Shown here: in pieces, positions 1-6,748 of the stretch
How positions within the stretch are numbered: the stretch's first letter is position 1
Layout of the letters: the number at the start of each line of letters is the position of its first letter
DNA from: a virus
Virus record (IMG/VR): IMGVR_UViG_3300048592_000187
Location: 1 to 27,651 of that record
Length of the DNA: 27,651 nucleotides
Direction: 5' to 3' (one strand)
Translations under genes and position numbers: made by a program
The notes under the pieces: model-generated
What the model saw: the letters and a program-made list of their open reading frames with translations, nothing else
What the model was told of the DNA's origin: nothing
Databases searched by the model: none

Positions 1-137
1 GAAGCGGCGGTGGACGCATCGCCGAAGCATCCACCGCCGCAACACGCATCGCCCTGGGCTTGCTCATCCTGGAGCGCATCGTTACTGACGCACGACAAGG
101 CCGCTTCGAGGAGAATCGTTATTTCAAGTATCGCTGA
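1..137 (+). CDS. C-terminal end of an unidentified protein (partial)
   Basis: Reading from base 3, the frame stays open to a TGA at 135-137 and gives 44 residues that end ENRYFKYR. Codon third positions are mostly G or C, as in neighbouring genes, whereas the other frames look less natural. The visible part has an alanine-rich helical stretch (ASTAATRIALGLLILERIV), so it probably ends in a helix. The rest lies outside the window, so no function can be given. Its stop codon falls inside the dyad at 130-144. Confidence 0.6.
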   Translation, partial: SGGGRIAEASTAATRIALGLLILERIVTDARQGRFEENRYFKYR

Positions 138-144
138 TAGCGAT
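130..144. promoter_or_regulatory. Operator-like dyad ATCGCTGATAGCGAT
   Basis: Perfect 6-bp inverted repeat with a 3-base centre, 8 bp upstream of the -35 of the helicase promoter. It matches the dyad found at the promoters near 4756, 9047, 11197 and 22427. It is therefore proposed as a binding site for a shared regulator (inference). Confidence 0.65.
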
Positions 145-151
145 GCGATGC

Positions 152-181
152 TTGACATTTTATCGCTATTTGTGATATGCT
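152..181 (+). promoter_or_regulatory. Early promoter with an operator in its spacer
   Basis: -35 TTGACA (152-157) and -10 TATGCT (176-181), 18 bp apart, with an extended -10 TGA just upstream. The spacer holds a degenerate dyad ATCGCTATTTGTGAT (162-176). Transcription should start near 188, which rules out the ATG at 177 as the helicase start. Bases 177-184 and 196-203 form a perfect 8-bp inverted repeat around the ribosome site AAAGGGGG. Only its right half would be in the transcript. Confidence 0.65.
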
Positions 182-206
182 TGCTCTGAAAGGGGGCAAG
201 CATTTT

Positions 207-1904
207 ATGACTATTACGCTGCGACCATATCAAATTGAGGCGCGCGACGCTACGCTTTCTGCGTGGCAGTCTGGCGATTCCAGCGTCATCGGCGTGGCGG
301 CGACAGGGCTTGGCAAAACTGAGATTCTGCTGTCTGTCCTGGCAGCGGAACGGGCAAGCGGCAATCTGTCACGCGCCGTCATTCTGGCGCACCGCAAGGA
401 GCTGATCGAGCAGCCGCGCGACCGCATTGCGCGCAACTGGGCAGATCAATTGCCCGTGCCCGGCGTTGTCATGGGCGGACAGAATGACGCCAGCGCCGAG
501 ATTGTCTGCGCTACCGTGCAGACGCTTTCCAGGGAGCGACGAATGCGAGATGTGCTGCAACACGGCGCCATCTCGCATTTGATTATCGATGAGGCGCACC
601 ACGCCGCCGCCGATGGGTATGGCGCGGTGGTCGAGGCGCTGCGCTTCGCTAATCCGGCGCTGCGTATCCTCGGCGTGACGGCCACGCCCAACCGCGCCGA
701 CGATGCCGCCCTCGAAATCTTCGACCGCCAGGTCTTCAAGTACACGATCAAAGATGCAATTCACACGTACAAGGCGCTTGTCCCCTTCGTGGCGATGGGC
801 GTCCGTTTGCCGGTGGACATCTCCGGTGTGCGCATCCAGCAGGGTGATTACAGCGCCGGCGAACTGGGTAGCGTCATGGACGTGCGCAACGCCAACGAGG
901 TGATCATCGAGACCTGGAAAGAGCACGCCGCCGACCGCTTGACAATGGCGTTCACGGCGACGGTCGAGCACGCCAAGCATCTTGCAGAAGCCTTCCAGGA
1001 AGCCGGGGTAGCGGCGGAATGGGCGTGCGCGGAGACGCCAAAGGACGAGCGCAACGCCATCATCGAGCGCTTCAAGGCCGGGCGAACTGCGGTGTTGGTC
1101 AATGTCGCCCTGTGGACGGAAGGCCTTGACGTGCCGAATATCTCCTGCGTGATGATGGTGCGCCCGACGCAGTCCAGTACAGTCTACATTCAGGCTGTCG
1201 GGCGCGGGTTGCGCACCTATCCCGGCAAAGAGAATTGCCTGATCTTGGACTTCGTGCCGACTTCCAACAAGACGCTGCTGACCGGCAATGCCTTACTCGA
1301 GGGCAAGCCGAAGGCGCAAAAAGCCGCCGAAGCGAAGGCCATGCAGCAGGGCACCATCCTGGAGGTCATCGGCATCGACGCGCAGGGCAACGGGATCGAT
1401 GCTGACCCGGATACGGTTGTCATGCAGGCGCTCGACCTGCTGTCCGTGCAGCCGATGGCATGGACTTTTGACGGCAAGGTGGCGACGGCGGGCGGCGGCG
1501 CAAACATGACGATGGTTATCGTCGCACCGCAGACCGAACGCATCGCACGCGCCACCGAACTGCGCGCCAATGGCCATTGGCGCGCTGAGTGGAATGGTGA
1601 CTTCGAGCGGGTGTCTCAGTACGCCGTCTACGTGGTCAACGGCGCGGTCAACTACCTGGGCGGCGCGCCGGAATGGGACGGCGCTGTCGTAGTCGCTCAG
1701 GATTACGTCGAAAAGCACGGCGACCCGACGCTGGCGCAACGTGCAAAGAGATGGCGATTCGAGGCGTCAACCGCCGGGCAACGGGGCATGATGCGGCGGC
1801 TTGGCTTGCCCTACAAGCAGGGCATGACCAAAGGCCAGTGCAGTCAGGCGATTGCTCACAAACTCGCAGAGATGGAATTGAAAAAGGTTGGCATCCTGAA
1901 ATGA
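207..1904 (+). CDS. SF2 DEAD/DEAH-box helicase
   Basis: A 565-residue superfamily 2 ATP-dependent helicase, expected to unwind or remodel DNA during phage replication or recombination. Visible motifs in order: PYQIEAR Q-type motif near the N-terminus, Walker A ATGLGKT at about 35, DEAH box in LIIDEAHH at about 130, VTATP motif III at about 158, and motif VI QAVGRGLR at about 330. About 200 residues follow the helicase core and end in a basic helical segment. The start at 207 was chosen over 177 because AAAGGGGG lies 11 bases upstream and 177 overlaps the -10. It overlaps the next gene by ATGA, so the two are probably translationally coupled. The exact subfamily is not determined. Confidence 0.92.
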   Translation: MTITLRPYQIEARDATLSAWQSGDSSVIGVAATGLGKTEILLSVLAAERASGNLSRAVILAHRKELIEQPRDRIARNWADQLPVPGVVMGGQNDASAEIVCATVQTLSRERRMRDVLQHGAISHLIIDEAHHAAADGYGAVVEALRFANPALRILGVTATPNRADDAALEIFDRQVFKYTIKDAIHTYKALVPFVAMGVRLPVDISGVRIQQGDYSAGELGSVMDVRNANEVIIETWKEHAADRLTMAFTATVEHAKHLAEAFQEAGVAAEWACAETPKDERNAIIERFKAGRTAVLVNVALWTEGLDVPNISCVMMVRPTQSSTVYIQAVGRGLRTYPGKENCLILDFVPTSNKTLLTGNALLEGKPKAQKAAEAKAMQQGTILEVIGIDAQGNGIDADPDTVVMQALDLLSVQPMAWTFDGKVATAGGGANMTMVIVAPQTERIARATELRANGHWRAEWNGDFERVSQYAVYVVNGAVNYLGGAPEWDGAVVVAQDYVEKHGDPTLAQRAKRWRFEASTAGQRGMMRRLGLPYKQGMTKGQCSQAIAHKLAEMELKKVGILK

Positions 1905-3085
1905 GTGATAGCACGGCGGAACTTGACAGCCTGTTGGCAGAGGCGACGGATTCGGTCGCGGAGGCGGAACGCGCCAAAGCGTCCGGCAATACCTGGAACG
2001 CTTGGAAGTGGCGCGGCTATGCGGACGCATTCCAGCCGCGCGACCCGCTCTATTACCTGGTTGATGGCCTGCTTGCTGCGCCGTCGCTCAATATCTGGTA
2101 CGGGCCGCCCGGCTCCATGAAATCGATGATTCTTGCAGACCTGGCAGTCTGCGTGACGCTGGGTAAGCCGTTCCTATCCGCCAACCCGAACGGCAAGCCG
2201 GGGCGAACTTTCATCACGCGACAGTCGCACGTCGCTTGGATTGACATGGACAACGGACGCCGGCGCACCGACGTGCGCTTTGACGCCCTGGGCAAGGCGC
2301 ACGGCGCTGACGCCAACAACCGCTACCTGCACTACGTCTCCATCCCCAACCCGACTTTCAACGCCGCCGACGATAGGCTGATGTCCGACTTCGAGCAGGG
2401 TATTCGCAATAACGATGTCAAGCTGTTGATCGTGGACAACCTGGGCTTGTCGATCGGGGAAACCGACGAAAACAAGGCAGAGATGGCAGTCGTGATGCGC
2501 AACTTCAAGACCCTCGCAGAAAACTGCGAGACGTGCATTGTGATCATCCACCATCCGACAAAGGGCGGGGTGCAAGAGGGCGCACGGCTTGGCGACAAGC
2601 TGCGCGGCCACTCAACTATCGAGGCGGCGCTGGACTCTGCGATGTACATCGACCGGCTGGAAGGGCGCGAGGCTATCAGCGTCATTCCAACGAAGGTGCG
2701 CGAGTATCGCATCGAAGCCTTCGGCGCAGACTTTACTTACGAGCATCACGAGGGCACATACGACCTGAAAACGGCGGCGTTCTATTCCAAGCCGCACGAT
2801 TCGCCCGATGAGGTGCGCCGTCGCTTGCTGCAAGACGTGATCCTGACCGTGCTCTTTGAGCAACGCGCGGGAAGTCAGGTGTCACGCAGCGACCTGTATG
2901 AGAAGGTGGCCGGGATTGTCGAGGGTTCCCTGGGCAAAAAGACGCCAAGCCGCAATGAGTACCGGGGACAGTTGACGGTGCTGGCGGAACTGGGATTCGT
3001 CGCCGAGGGGAAGGAAAAAGACTACATGTATTCACTATCGGACAAAGGCTGGATAGAAGCTCAAAACAGAAAGGTGAGAGGCTAA
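1901..3085 (+). CDS. RepA/RecA-like AAA ATPase (replicative helicase or loader type)
   Basis: A 394-residue protein of the RepA/AAA_25 type of RecA-fold ATPases found in phage and plasmid replication modules. Walker A is GPPGSMKS at about residue 68. Walker B is LLIVDNLG at about 180. A conserved VIIHHPTKGG segment at about 220 is typical of these hexameric ATPases. The last 100 residues resemble a winged-helix region (SDLYEKVAGIVEG, LTVLAELGFV). The longer open frame from 1673 is a shadow of the helicase, because ATG 1901 overlaps the helicase stop. With the helicase before it and the primase at 4782, it suggests a self-encoded replisome. Confidence 0.88.
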   Translation: MSDSTAELDSLLAEATDSVAEAERAKASGNTWNAWKWRGYADAFQPRDPLYYLVDGLLAAPSLNIWYGPPGSMKSMILADLAVCVTLGKPFLSANPNGKPGRTFITRQSHVAWIDMDNGRRRTDVRFDALGKAHGADANNRYLHYVSIPNPTFNAADDRLMSDFEQGIRNNDVKLLIVDNLGLSIGETDENKAEMAVVMRNFKTLAENCETCIVIIHHPTKGGVQEGARLGDKLRGHSTIEAALDSAMYIDRLEGREAISVIPTKVREYRIEAFGADFTYEHHEGTYDLKTAAFYSKPHDSPDEVRRRLLQDVILTVLFEQRAGSQVSRSDLYEKVAGIVEGSLGKKTPSRNEYRGQLTVLAELGFVAEGKEKDYMYSLSDKGWIEAQNRKVRG

Positions 3086-3087
3086 CA

Positions 3088-3537
3088 ATGGCTGAGAAGA
3101 TTTTCGACCGTGCAGACCTGCTGAAGTTCTTCGAGGAATCCAACGAAGTCGGGGAGGTGCGCGCCATCTTGCCGCCGCAATCGCTCTACGACGATCAAGA
3201 CGGCAAGCTGGAAGTGTTCCCTGTCGAGGCGGAAACGACGTGCCTGTGGTGCGAGAAATACCGCTTTGCCGTCGTGGTGCGCAAGGTGATCATGCCATCA
3301 CAGGCGCGCAAACTCTTCCCACAGGATCACATCCTGCGCACGCGTCAGCAGGCTGAAGTCTGCTACGGTGCTTCGTCGGCGGAGATGGTGCGCTGGGCGG
3401 TTGACCAGGCGAACACCTGGCAAGACCTTGTGAAGTGGTCAATCCCGTCGCAGACGTTCGACTTGCGCCCCTCGCAGACCGACGACAACCGGCCAACCGG
3501 CGTCACGGTTGATGACATCCTGGCAGGTGACGAATGA
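3088..3537 (+). CDS. Hypothetical phage protein, replication operon
   Basis: 149 residues, not recognised. It starts 2 bases after the ATPase stop, behind a GTGAGAGG ribosome site, and codon use matches its neighbours. A CLWC pair at about residue 51 could bind metal, but no second cysteine pair is seen; one further cysteine lies near residue 92. The C-terminus is acidic and polar (TVDDILAGDE). It overlaps the next small gene by ATGA, so it belongs to the same transcript as the helicase and ATPase and may assist them. Confidence 0.75.
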   Translation: MAEKIFDRADLLKFFEESNEVGEVRAILPPQSLYDDQDGKLEVFPVEAETTCLWCEKYRFAVVVRKVIMPSQARKLFPQDHILRTRQQAEVCYGASSAEMVRWAVDQANTWQDLVKWSIPSQTFDLRPSQTDDNRPTGVTVDDILAGDE

Positions 3538-3650
3538 TCGACTTCATTGCCGGTGTTGGGATAGGTTTGGCGCTCGGCGTCGCCGTCTACATCGTCGGGC
3601 GGTTCCTGGCGCACCGGCGCGCCATGGGGCCGAAGCTGCCGGAACTGTAG
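3534..3650 (+). CDS. 38-residue single-span membrane protein
   Basis: Short frame with ATG overlapping the previous stop (ATGA). It begins MIDFIAGVGIGLALGVAVYI, a glycine-rich hydrophobic helix of about 22 residues, followed by a basic tail (RFLAHRRAMGPK). This fits a small membrane protein with the tail in the cytoplasm. Tight coupling on both sides (the next gene's ribosome site overlaps its stop) supports it being real. Function unknown. Confidence 0.6.
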   Translation: MIDFIAGVGIGLALGVAVYIVGRFLAHRRAMGPKLPEL

Positions 3651-3661
3651 GAGGGGCAACC

Positions 3662-3868
3662 GTGACCGCATGGGACTTGATTGAGCGTTACACAGACAGC
3701 GGATTCGCGCTGCCAGAGCCGGGCATGGAGTATGACGAGATCGACGCGTACGCCCGTGCCCTTCACGTCGATACGCCAGAGCCTGACAGTATCGTCGCCG
3801 TCGTGCAGATGCTGCGCCAGCGCCAGCAAGAGGCGCTCAGGGAAGCCGGACAGATGACGCTGATATAG
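3662..3868 (+). CDS. Hypothetical small acidic protein
   Basis: 68 residues from a GTG start. The ribosome site GGAGGGG ends 5 bases upstream, which decides this start over the longer frame from 3509. The sequence is acidic, with a helical glutamine-rich C-terminal half (VVQMLRQRQQEALREAG). No domain is recognised. It is the last gene of the first operon and is followed at once by a strong hairpin terminator. Confidence 0.65.
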   Translation: MTAWDLIERYTDSGFALPEPGMEYDEIDAYARALHVDTPEPDSIVAVVQMLRQRQQEALREAGQMTLI

Positions 3869-3870
3869 AG

Positions 3871-3897
3871 AAAGCCCGGTCGCTCTGACCGGGCTTT
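3871..3897. terminator. Bidirectional hairpin terminator
   Basis: Perfect 11-bp stem (AAAGCCCGGTC / GACCGGGCTTT) with loop GCTCT, lying between two convergent genes. A- and T-rich flanks on each side would give a short U-tract in both directions. Confidence 0.85.
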
Positions 3898-3901
3898 CCT
3901 G

Positions 3902-4228
3902 TTACGCCAACCCCGTGCGCTTCGCTTCATCCACAATGAGCCAGCGAATCGCGCCAGCCATGCTCAACTGCCAGCGCTTCGCTATCGCCTTGAAGTCGGC
4001 GCGCTCGCTGCTATCCACGTTGACCGAAATGACTTGCGTGCCGGTATACGCCGACTCGCGCCGCCCCTCCTTGACCCCACGCTCAATCGATTCGCGCATC
4101 AACGTGCGTATCGTCGCCGTCCTGGACATCCCACGTTGGGCGGCGATGCCGTCAAGCGTCTTTGCGATCTCGGGCGTCACTGACACGCCGATGCACCCGC
4201 TACGAAAAACACCTCTCACTGCTGGCAT
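3902..4228 (-). CDS. Tandem ribbon-helix-helix DNA-binding regulator
   Basis: 108 residues with two ribbon-helix-helix (CopG/Arc-like) units. The first is at about 12-50: strand IGVSVTP, then helices around EIAKTLDGIAAQRG and SRTATIRTLMRESIER. The second is at about 65-105: strand VISVNVDSS, helices around ADFKAIAKRWQ and SMAGAIRWLIVDEAKR. The family binds DNA with a beta-ribbon and usually works as a dimer; here one chain could supply both units. A good ribosome site (AAAGGGG, 6-base spacing) and its own TTGACA/TACAAT promoter precede it. It is the best candidate regulator in the window, possibly for the shared dyads, though that link is not shown. Confidence 0.82.
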   Translation of the reverse strand: MPAVRGVFRSGCIGVSVTPEIAKTLDGIAAQRGMSRTATIRTLMRESIERGVKEGRRESAYTGTQVISVNVDSSERADFKAIAKRWQLSMAGAIRWLIVDEAKRTGLA

Positions 4229-4271
4229 ACTTTTCCCCTTTCAGAATCGGTAGCAACGAACAATATCTATG

Positions 4272-4300
4272 ATTGTAATCGATTCTATAGCAGTTGTCAA
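4272..4300 (-). promoter_or_regulatory. Promoter of the ribbon-helix-helix gene
   Basis: On the minus strand, TTGACA (4300-4295) and TACAAT (4277-4272) are separated by exactly 17 bp, close to the sigma-70 consensus. The spacer holds the self-complementary AATCGATT. A related AGAATCGGTAGC lies downstream on the opposite strand at 4243-4254, so self-regulation by the encoded protein is possible (inference). Confidence 0.75.
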
Positions 4301-4330
4301 TCTCCAAGAACCTTACGACCGATTTTCGGG

Positions 4331-4453
4331 GCAATCGATGCTCAATTGATGCTCAAATGAAGCTCTAACATGGAAAACGTTATGTATACGTTCCAGAGTA
4401 AAATATCGATACATGTTAGAGCTTCATTTGAGCATCGTTTAGTTATCGATTGC
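4331..4453. repeat. Large interrupted palindrome (25-bp + 9-bp arms)
   Basis: Arms 4348-4372 and 4412-4436 are perfect 25-bp complements. After equal 8-base unpaired stretches, outer arms 4331-4339 and 4445-4453 (GCAATCGAT / ATCGATTGC) pair over 9 bp. The 39-base centre can fold further (GGAA..ACGT / ACGTTCC). The left arm is preceded by a direct copy of GATGCTCAA. No convincing gene lies here. It could be a replication origin, a cruciform protein-binding site or a structured RNA. Confidence 0.85.
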
Positions 4454-4547
4454 GGAACAATAGACCTATTGCTTTTTGGGTGTTGCCTGACAGGAGGTGC
4501 AGAAGGGGCGCTCGTATCTCTGAGACCCTCTTTTTTCCCTGCTAGGA

Positions 4548-4672
4548 TTGGGGTCAACGGCAGCCGGGTTCGCCCTACACTACGCCCCCCTATAATAATA
4601 ATATCTAAAGATATTATTATAGGGGGGCTATGTGTAGGGTGAAAACTCCCATCTTGCCGCCGTTGACCCCAA
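4548..4672. repeat. Second nested palindrome with AT-rich core
   Basis: Outer arms 4548-4561 and 4659-4672 pair over 14 bp (TTGGGGTCAACGGC and its complement). Inner arms 4573-4580 and 4632-4639 pair over 8 bp (CCCTACAC / GTGTAGGG). A core stem of G/C run plus TATAATAAT closes at about 4584-4628, with one extra AAT on the left. A looser AGGATT / AATCCT pair lies outside. The core is very AT-rich for this genome. It lies about 75 bp upstream of the primase promoter. Confidence 0.85.
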
Positions 4673-4746
4673 ATCAAATCCTAAATTCCCGCCGCCGCGC
4701 CCAAACTTGACGTAACATTTTCTCATAATTGCGTATGCTTTGATGC

Positions 4747-4775
4747 TTGACAATTATCGCTCTGTGTGATAATCT
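4747..4775 (+). promoter_or_regulatory. Primase promoter with operator in its spacer
   Basis: -35 TTGACA (4747-4752), 17-bp spacer, extended -10 TGA followed by TAATCT (4770-4775). The dyad ATCGCTCTGTGTGAT (4756-4770) fills the spacer. GATGCTTGACA is shared with the promoter at 147-157. Transcription would start within a few bases of the primase ATG, giving almost no leader. Confidence 0.65.
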
Positions 4776-4781
4776 CATTTC

Positions 4782-6128
4782 ATGGCGATAGGGCAATACC
4801 AAAGCGTGAAGCGTAAATCCTGGCAGGCTGACCGGCGCAGAGACGACGGCAACGGCTATCTCATCGCGCAAGCGAAGGAATCCGACATCGTAGAGGTGGC
4901 GCTGTCCTTTGGCGTCAAGCTCGAATCGGAATCAGGCAACCGGGAATTTTCCGGCGCTTGCCTACGCTGCGGCGGAACAGACTGCCTGCACGTCAGCCGT
5001 GCAACGAACGGCTGGTTCTGCCGCAAGTGCAACGGACTTGAGCGTCACGGCTGGAAGGATGCAATCGAGTTCGTCACCTACTACGGGCGGGTGGACTTCC
5101 GCACCGCCGTTGAACGCCTGACAGGTCGCCAGATGGAAGGAAAATCGCCCGTGCAGAAAAACATCACAGCGCCCGCAAGCGTAGAATCGTCGCTATCGCC
5201 CGTAGAGGGGTCTAAAATCGATGATAGCGATAAATTCGACCCAACATACTGGGTTCCACGCTACGAACGTTCTGTGGCGCTTTTAGCGGATTCTGGCACG
5301 GTCGATCGGTGGGAGGATGGCCGCATAGTCCGAGATGCTGGCAGGGTAGGGATTGGCGGCGAGGATGGCCGGGAATACTTGAAGATGCGCGGCTTCGAGC
5401 GCAAGACCTGGGAGCGGTTCGGCTTCGGCTTTGACCCGGCGGTCGCGGTGCCGGGCACAGACGGCCAGCAGCGCGCGCCGGCCATCGTCATGCCCTGGTT
5501 CGGCGGCGGCCAGCTTCGTGCGCTGCGTTACCGGTTCCTCAGTGCGCAGCAGCGACCGACCGGCAAGACGGTAAAGCAAACCGGGCGCGGCTCACCGAAG
5601 GGGCTGTTCTTCGGCGGGCTGGGGCTGGAAGGCTTCCAGGCATTCCAGACCGACAAGCCGACCGAACGATTGCGCTGCCTGTTTGTCTGCGAGGGCGAGA
5701 TGAACGCGATGAGCATCTGGCAAGCTGCGCACCCGGCGCGCGTCGATGTGGTGAGCATCGGCTCGCAGGATTCCAAGTTGACCGCGCCCATGCTCGACTT
5801 CGTGGCGCGGTACGGCGACGTGATTGCTTGGCTTGACCAGCCTGACTGCTCTGCCAACGTCGTGTCAGCGATTCGGGAGCGTGTACCGCACGTGCTTGGC
5901 ATTGCGTCGCCAAAGGACAACGACGCTAACGACTGGCTCAAGCTGGGCAAGCTGCAATACATCATCGCGTGGTTGCGCCTGGAGAGAGCGGCGGGCGGCG
6001 ACGTGGACGCAATCCAACGCATCATCTACGACTATCTGGACGCGGTAGACGCCGGGGAGATGACGCTGACCGGCGAAACGCTGGAAATCCTGCGCAAGTT
6101 CGGCGCAAAAATCGGTGTAGGCATTTGA
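4782..6128 (+). CDS. Primase-like protein: zinc finger plus TOPRIM
   Basis: 448 residues. A CHC2-like zinc ribbon near residues 60-85 (CLRC ... FCRKC) resembles that of DnaG-type primases. A TOPRIM region at about 305-370 shows LFVCEGEMNAMSIWQ with its catalytic glutamate, then VIAWLDQPD for the metal-binding acidic pair. The family makes RNA primers for DNA synthesis. Between them is a region like the primase core (EYLKMRGF, RFGFGFDPA, GLFFGG). No helicase domain follows; that role may be filled by the ATPase at 1901. No strong ribosome site precedes the ATG and the promoter sits immediately upstream, so translation may be leaderless. Confidence 0.88.
   Translation: MAIGQYQSVKRKSWQADRRRDDGNGYLIAQAKESDIVEVALSFGVKLESESGNREFSGACLRCGGTDCLHVSRATNGWFCRKCNGLERHGWKDAIEFVTYYGRVDFRTAVERLTGRQMEGKSPVQKNITAPASVESSLSPVEGSKIDDSDKFDPTYWVPRYERSVALLADSGTVDRWEDGRIVRDAGRVGIGGEDGREYLKMRGFERKTWERFGFGFDPAVAVPGTDGQQRAPAIVMPWFGGGQLRALRYRFLSAQQRPTGKTVKQTGRGSPKGLFFGGLGLEGFQAFQTDKPTERLRCLFVCEGEMNAMSIWQAAHPARVDVVSIGSQDSKLTAPMLDFVARYGDVIAWLDQPDCSANVVSAIRERVPHVLGIASPKDNDANDWLKLGKLQYIIAWLRLERAAGGDVDAIQRIIYDYLDAVDAGEMTLTGETLEILRKFGAKIGVGI
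5217..5231. promoter_or_regulatory. Operator-like dyad inside the primase gene
   Basis: ATCGATGATAGCGAT matches the shared dyad with one change in the left half. It is followed by AAATT, as in the promoter at 11211. No -35 box is seen at the right distance. It could be a secondary or decoy site, or chance. Confidence 0.3.
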
Positions 6129-6140
6129 GAATGATTCTCA
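6126..6140. promoter_or_regulatory. 7-1-7 palindrome resembling a Fur box
   Basis: TGAGAATGATTCTCA is a perfect 7-1-7 inverted repeat. It overlaps the primase stop codon and lies 23 bp before the next gene. It differs from the textbook Fur core TGATAATNATTATCA at one symmetric pair. Regulation by a host metal repressor is possible but unproven. Confidence 0.4.
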
Positions 6141-6162
6141 TTTGGGGCAGAGGGGATTGACT

Positions 6163-6435
6163 ATGGCAGACAAGACACTTGTCGAAATCGAAACGCACTT
6201 GAACATGAGCGCCGTCAACCGGGACGCCTGGGAGATGGCGACCGATGACGACGTGATGAAGCGGCGCATGGAGCGGATGGGCATTGCACCGACTCGCAAG
6301 CAGGGCGACGTGTGCTTCTACCAGCTGACAAGCGCAAACATCGTAATTCGCAAGGGCAAGCGCGCAATGAGCGAAACCCAACGGCTACAGGCAGCGGAAC
6401 GCATGAGGAATATGCACAGGCAGGGTAAGACCTAA
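6163..6435 (+). CDS. Hypothetical phage protein
   Basis: 90 residues, not recognised. The start at 6163 is set by AGAGGGG about 7 bases upstream; the frame extension to 6142 lacks a site. The protein is rich in charged residues and methionine and ends with a basic helix (ETQRLQAAERMRNMHRQGK), so it may bind nucleic acid. It follows the primase by 34 bp, across the Fur-like palindrome. Confidence 0.65.
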   Translation: MADKTLVEIETHLNMSAVNRDAWEMATDDDVMKRRMERMGIAPTRKQGDVCFYQLTSANIVIRKGKRAMSETQRLQAAERMRNMHRQGKT

Positions 6436-6617
6436 AACGCATTCGACGTGCCAAACTCTAAGCAGGCTATTGATCGGAACGGCAAGAAACGCATTGTAGG
6501 AAAGGGGAAAAGATTTGGAAATCAATCTCTTATCGCTGTCGGGCAGGTTGACGCCTGCGACGGGGTGCAAGTCCCCGACCGATGCGTTGCCGCGAGTCAA
6601 GGCAAGTCGAGGTATGT
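6436..6617 (+). other. Non-coding stretch with two small hairpins
   Basis: No frame here has natural codon use. Hairpins GCAGG/CCTGC (6543-6558) and CGGGG-TGCAAGT-CCCCG (6561-6577) are adjacent. The second resembles a tRNA T-arm, but no matching acceptor strand or anticodon arm is found. It may be part of a structured leader or RNA leading into the repeat array at 6618. Confidence 0.45.
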
Positions 6618-6702
6618 CATGGTTTGGCATGGCAGGCGTGGCGTGGCCAGGCGTGGCAGGGCGTGGCACGGCGCGGCCTGGCTCGGCATGGCAAGGCATG
6701 GG
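6618..6702 (+). repeat. Degenerate 5-bp repeat array (NNGGC), copy 1
   Basis: About 16 units of a pentanucleotide with invariant GGC and two variable bases (TGGCA, TGGCG, AGGCG, CGGCG and similar), with occasional one-base phase slips. A 5-bp period shifts reading frame each unit, so the array is not organised as coding DNA. It ends about 47 bp before the next gene and recurs at 7921. Confidence 0.8.
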
Positions 6703-6748
6703 AAGTATCAACATCAATCTTCAATCAGTGAAAGGGAAAGGTTAGGAC

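Noticed and set aside
4501-4536. Possible terminator ending in six T's
   Set aside because: The stem before the T-run is poor (GGG/CCC with large bulges around TCTC/GAGA), so it is not called.
4342-4677. Open frames on both strands over the large palindromes
   Set aside because: Codon use is unlike the neighbours and the DNA is explained by the inverted repeats; no ribosome site is seen.
6538-6580. tRNA-like T-arm (CGGGG-TGCAAGT-CCCCG)
   Set aside because: No acceptor stem partner, D-arm or anticodon arm could be placed around it, and the loop departs from the usual TTCRANY.
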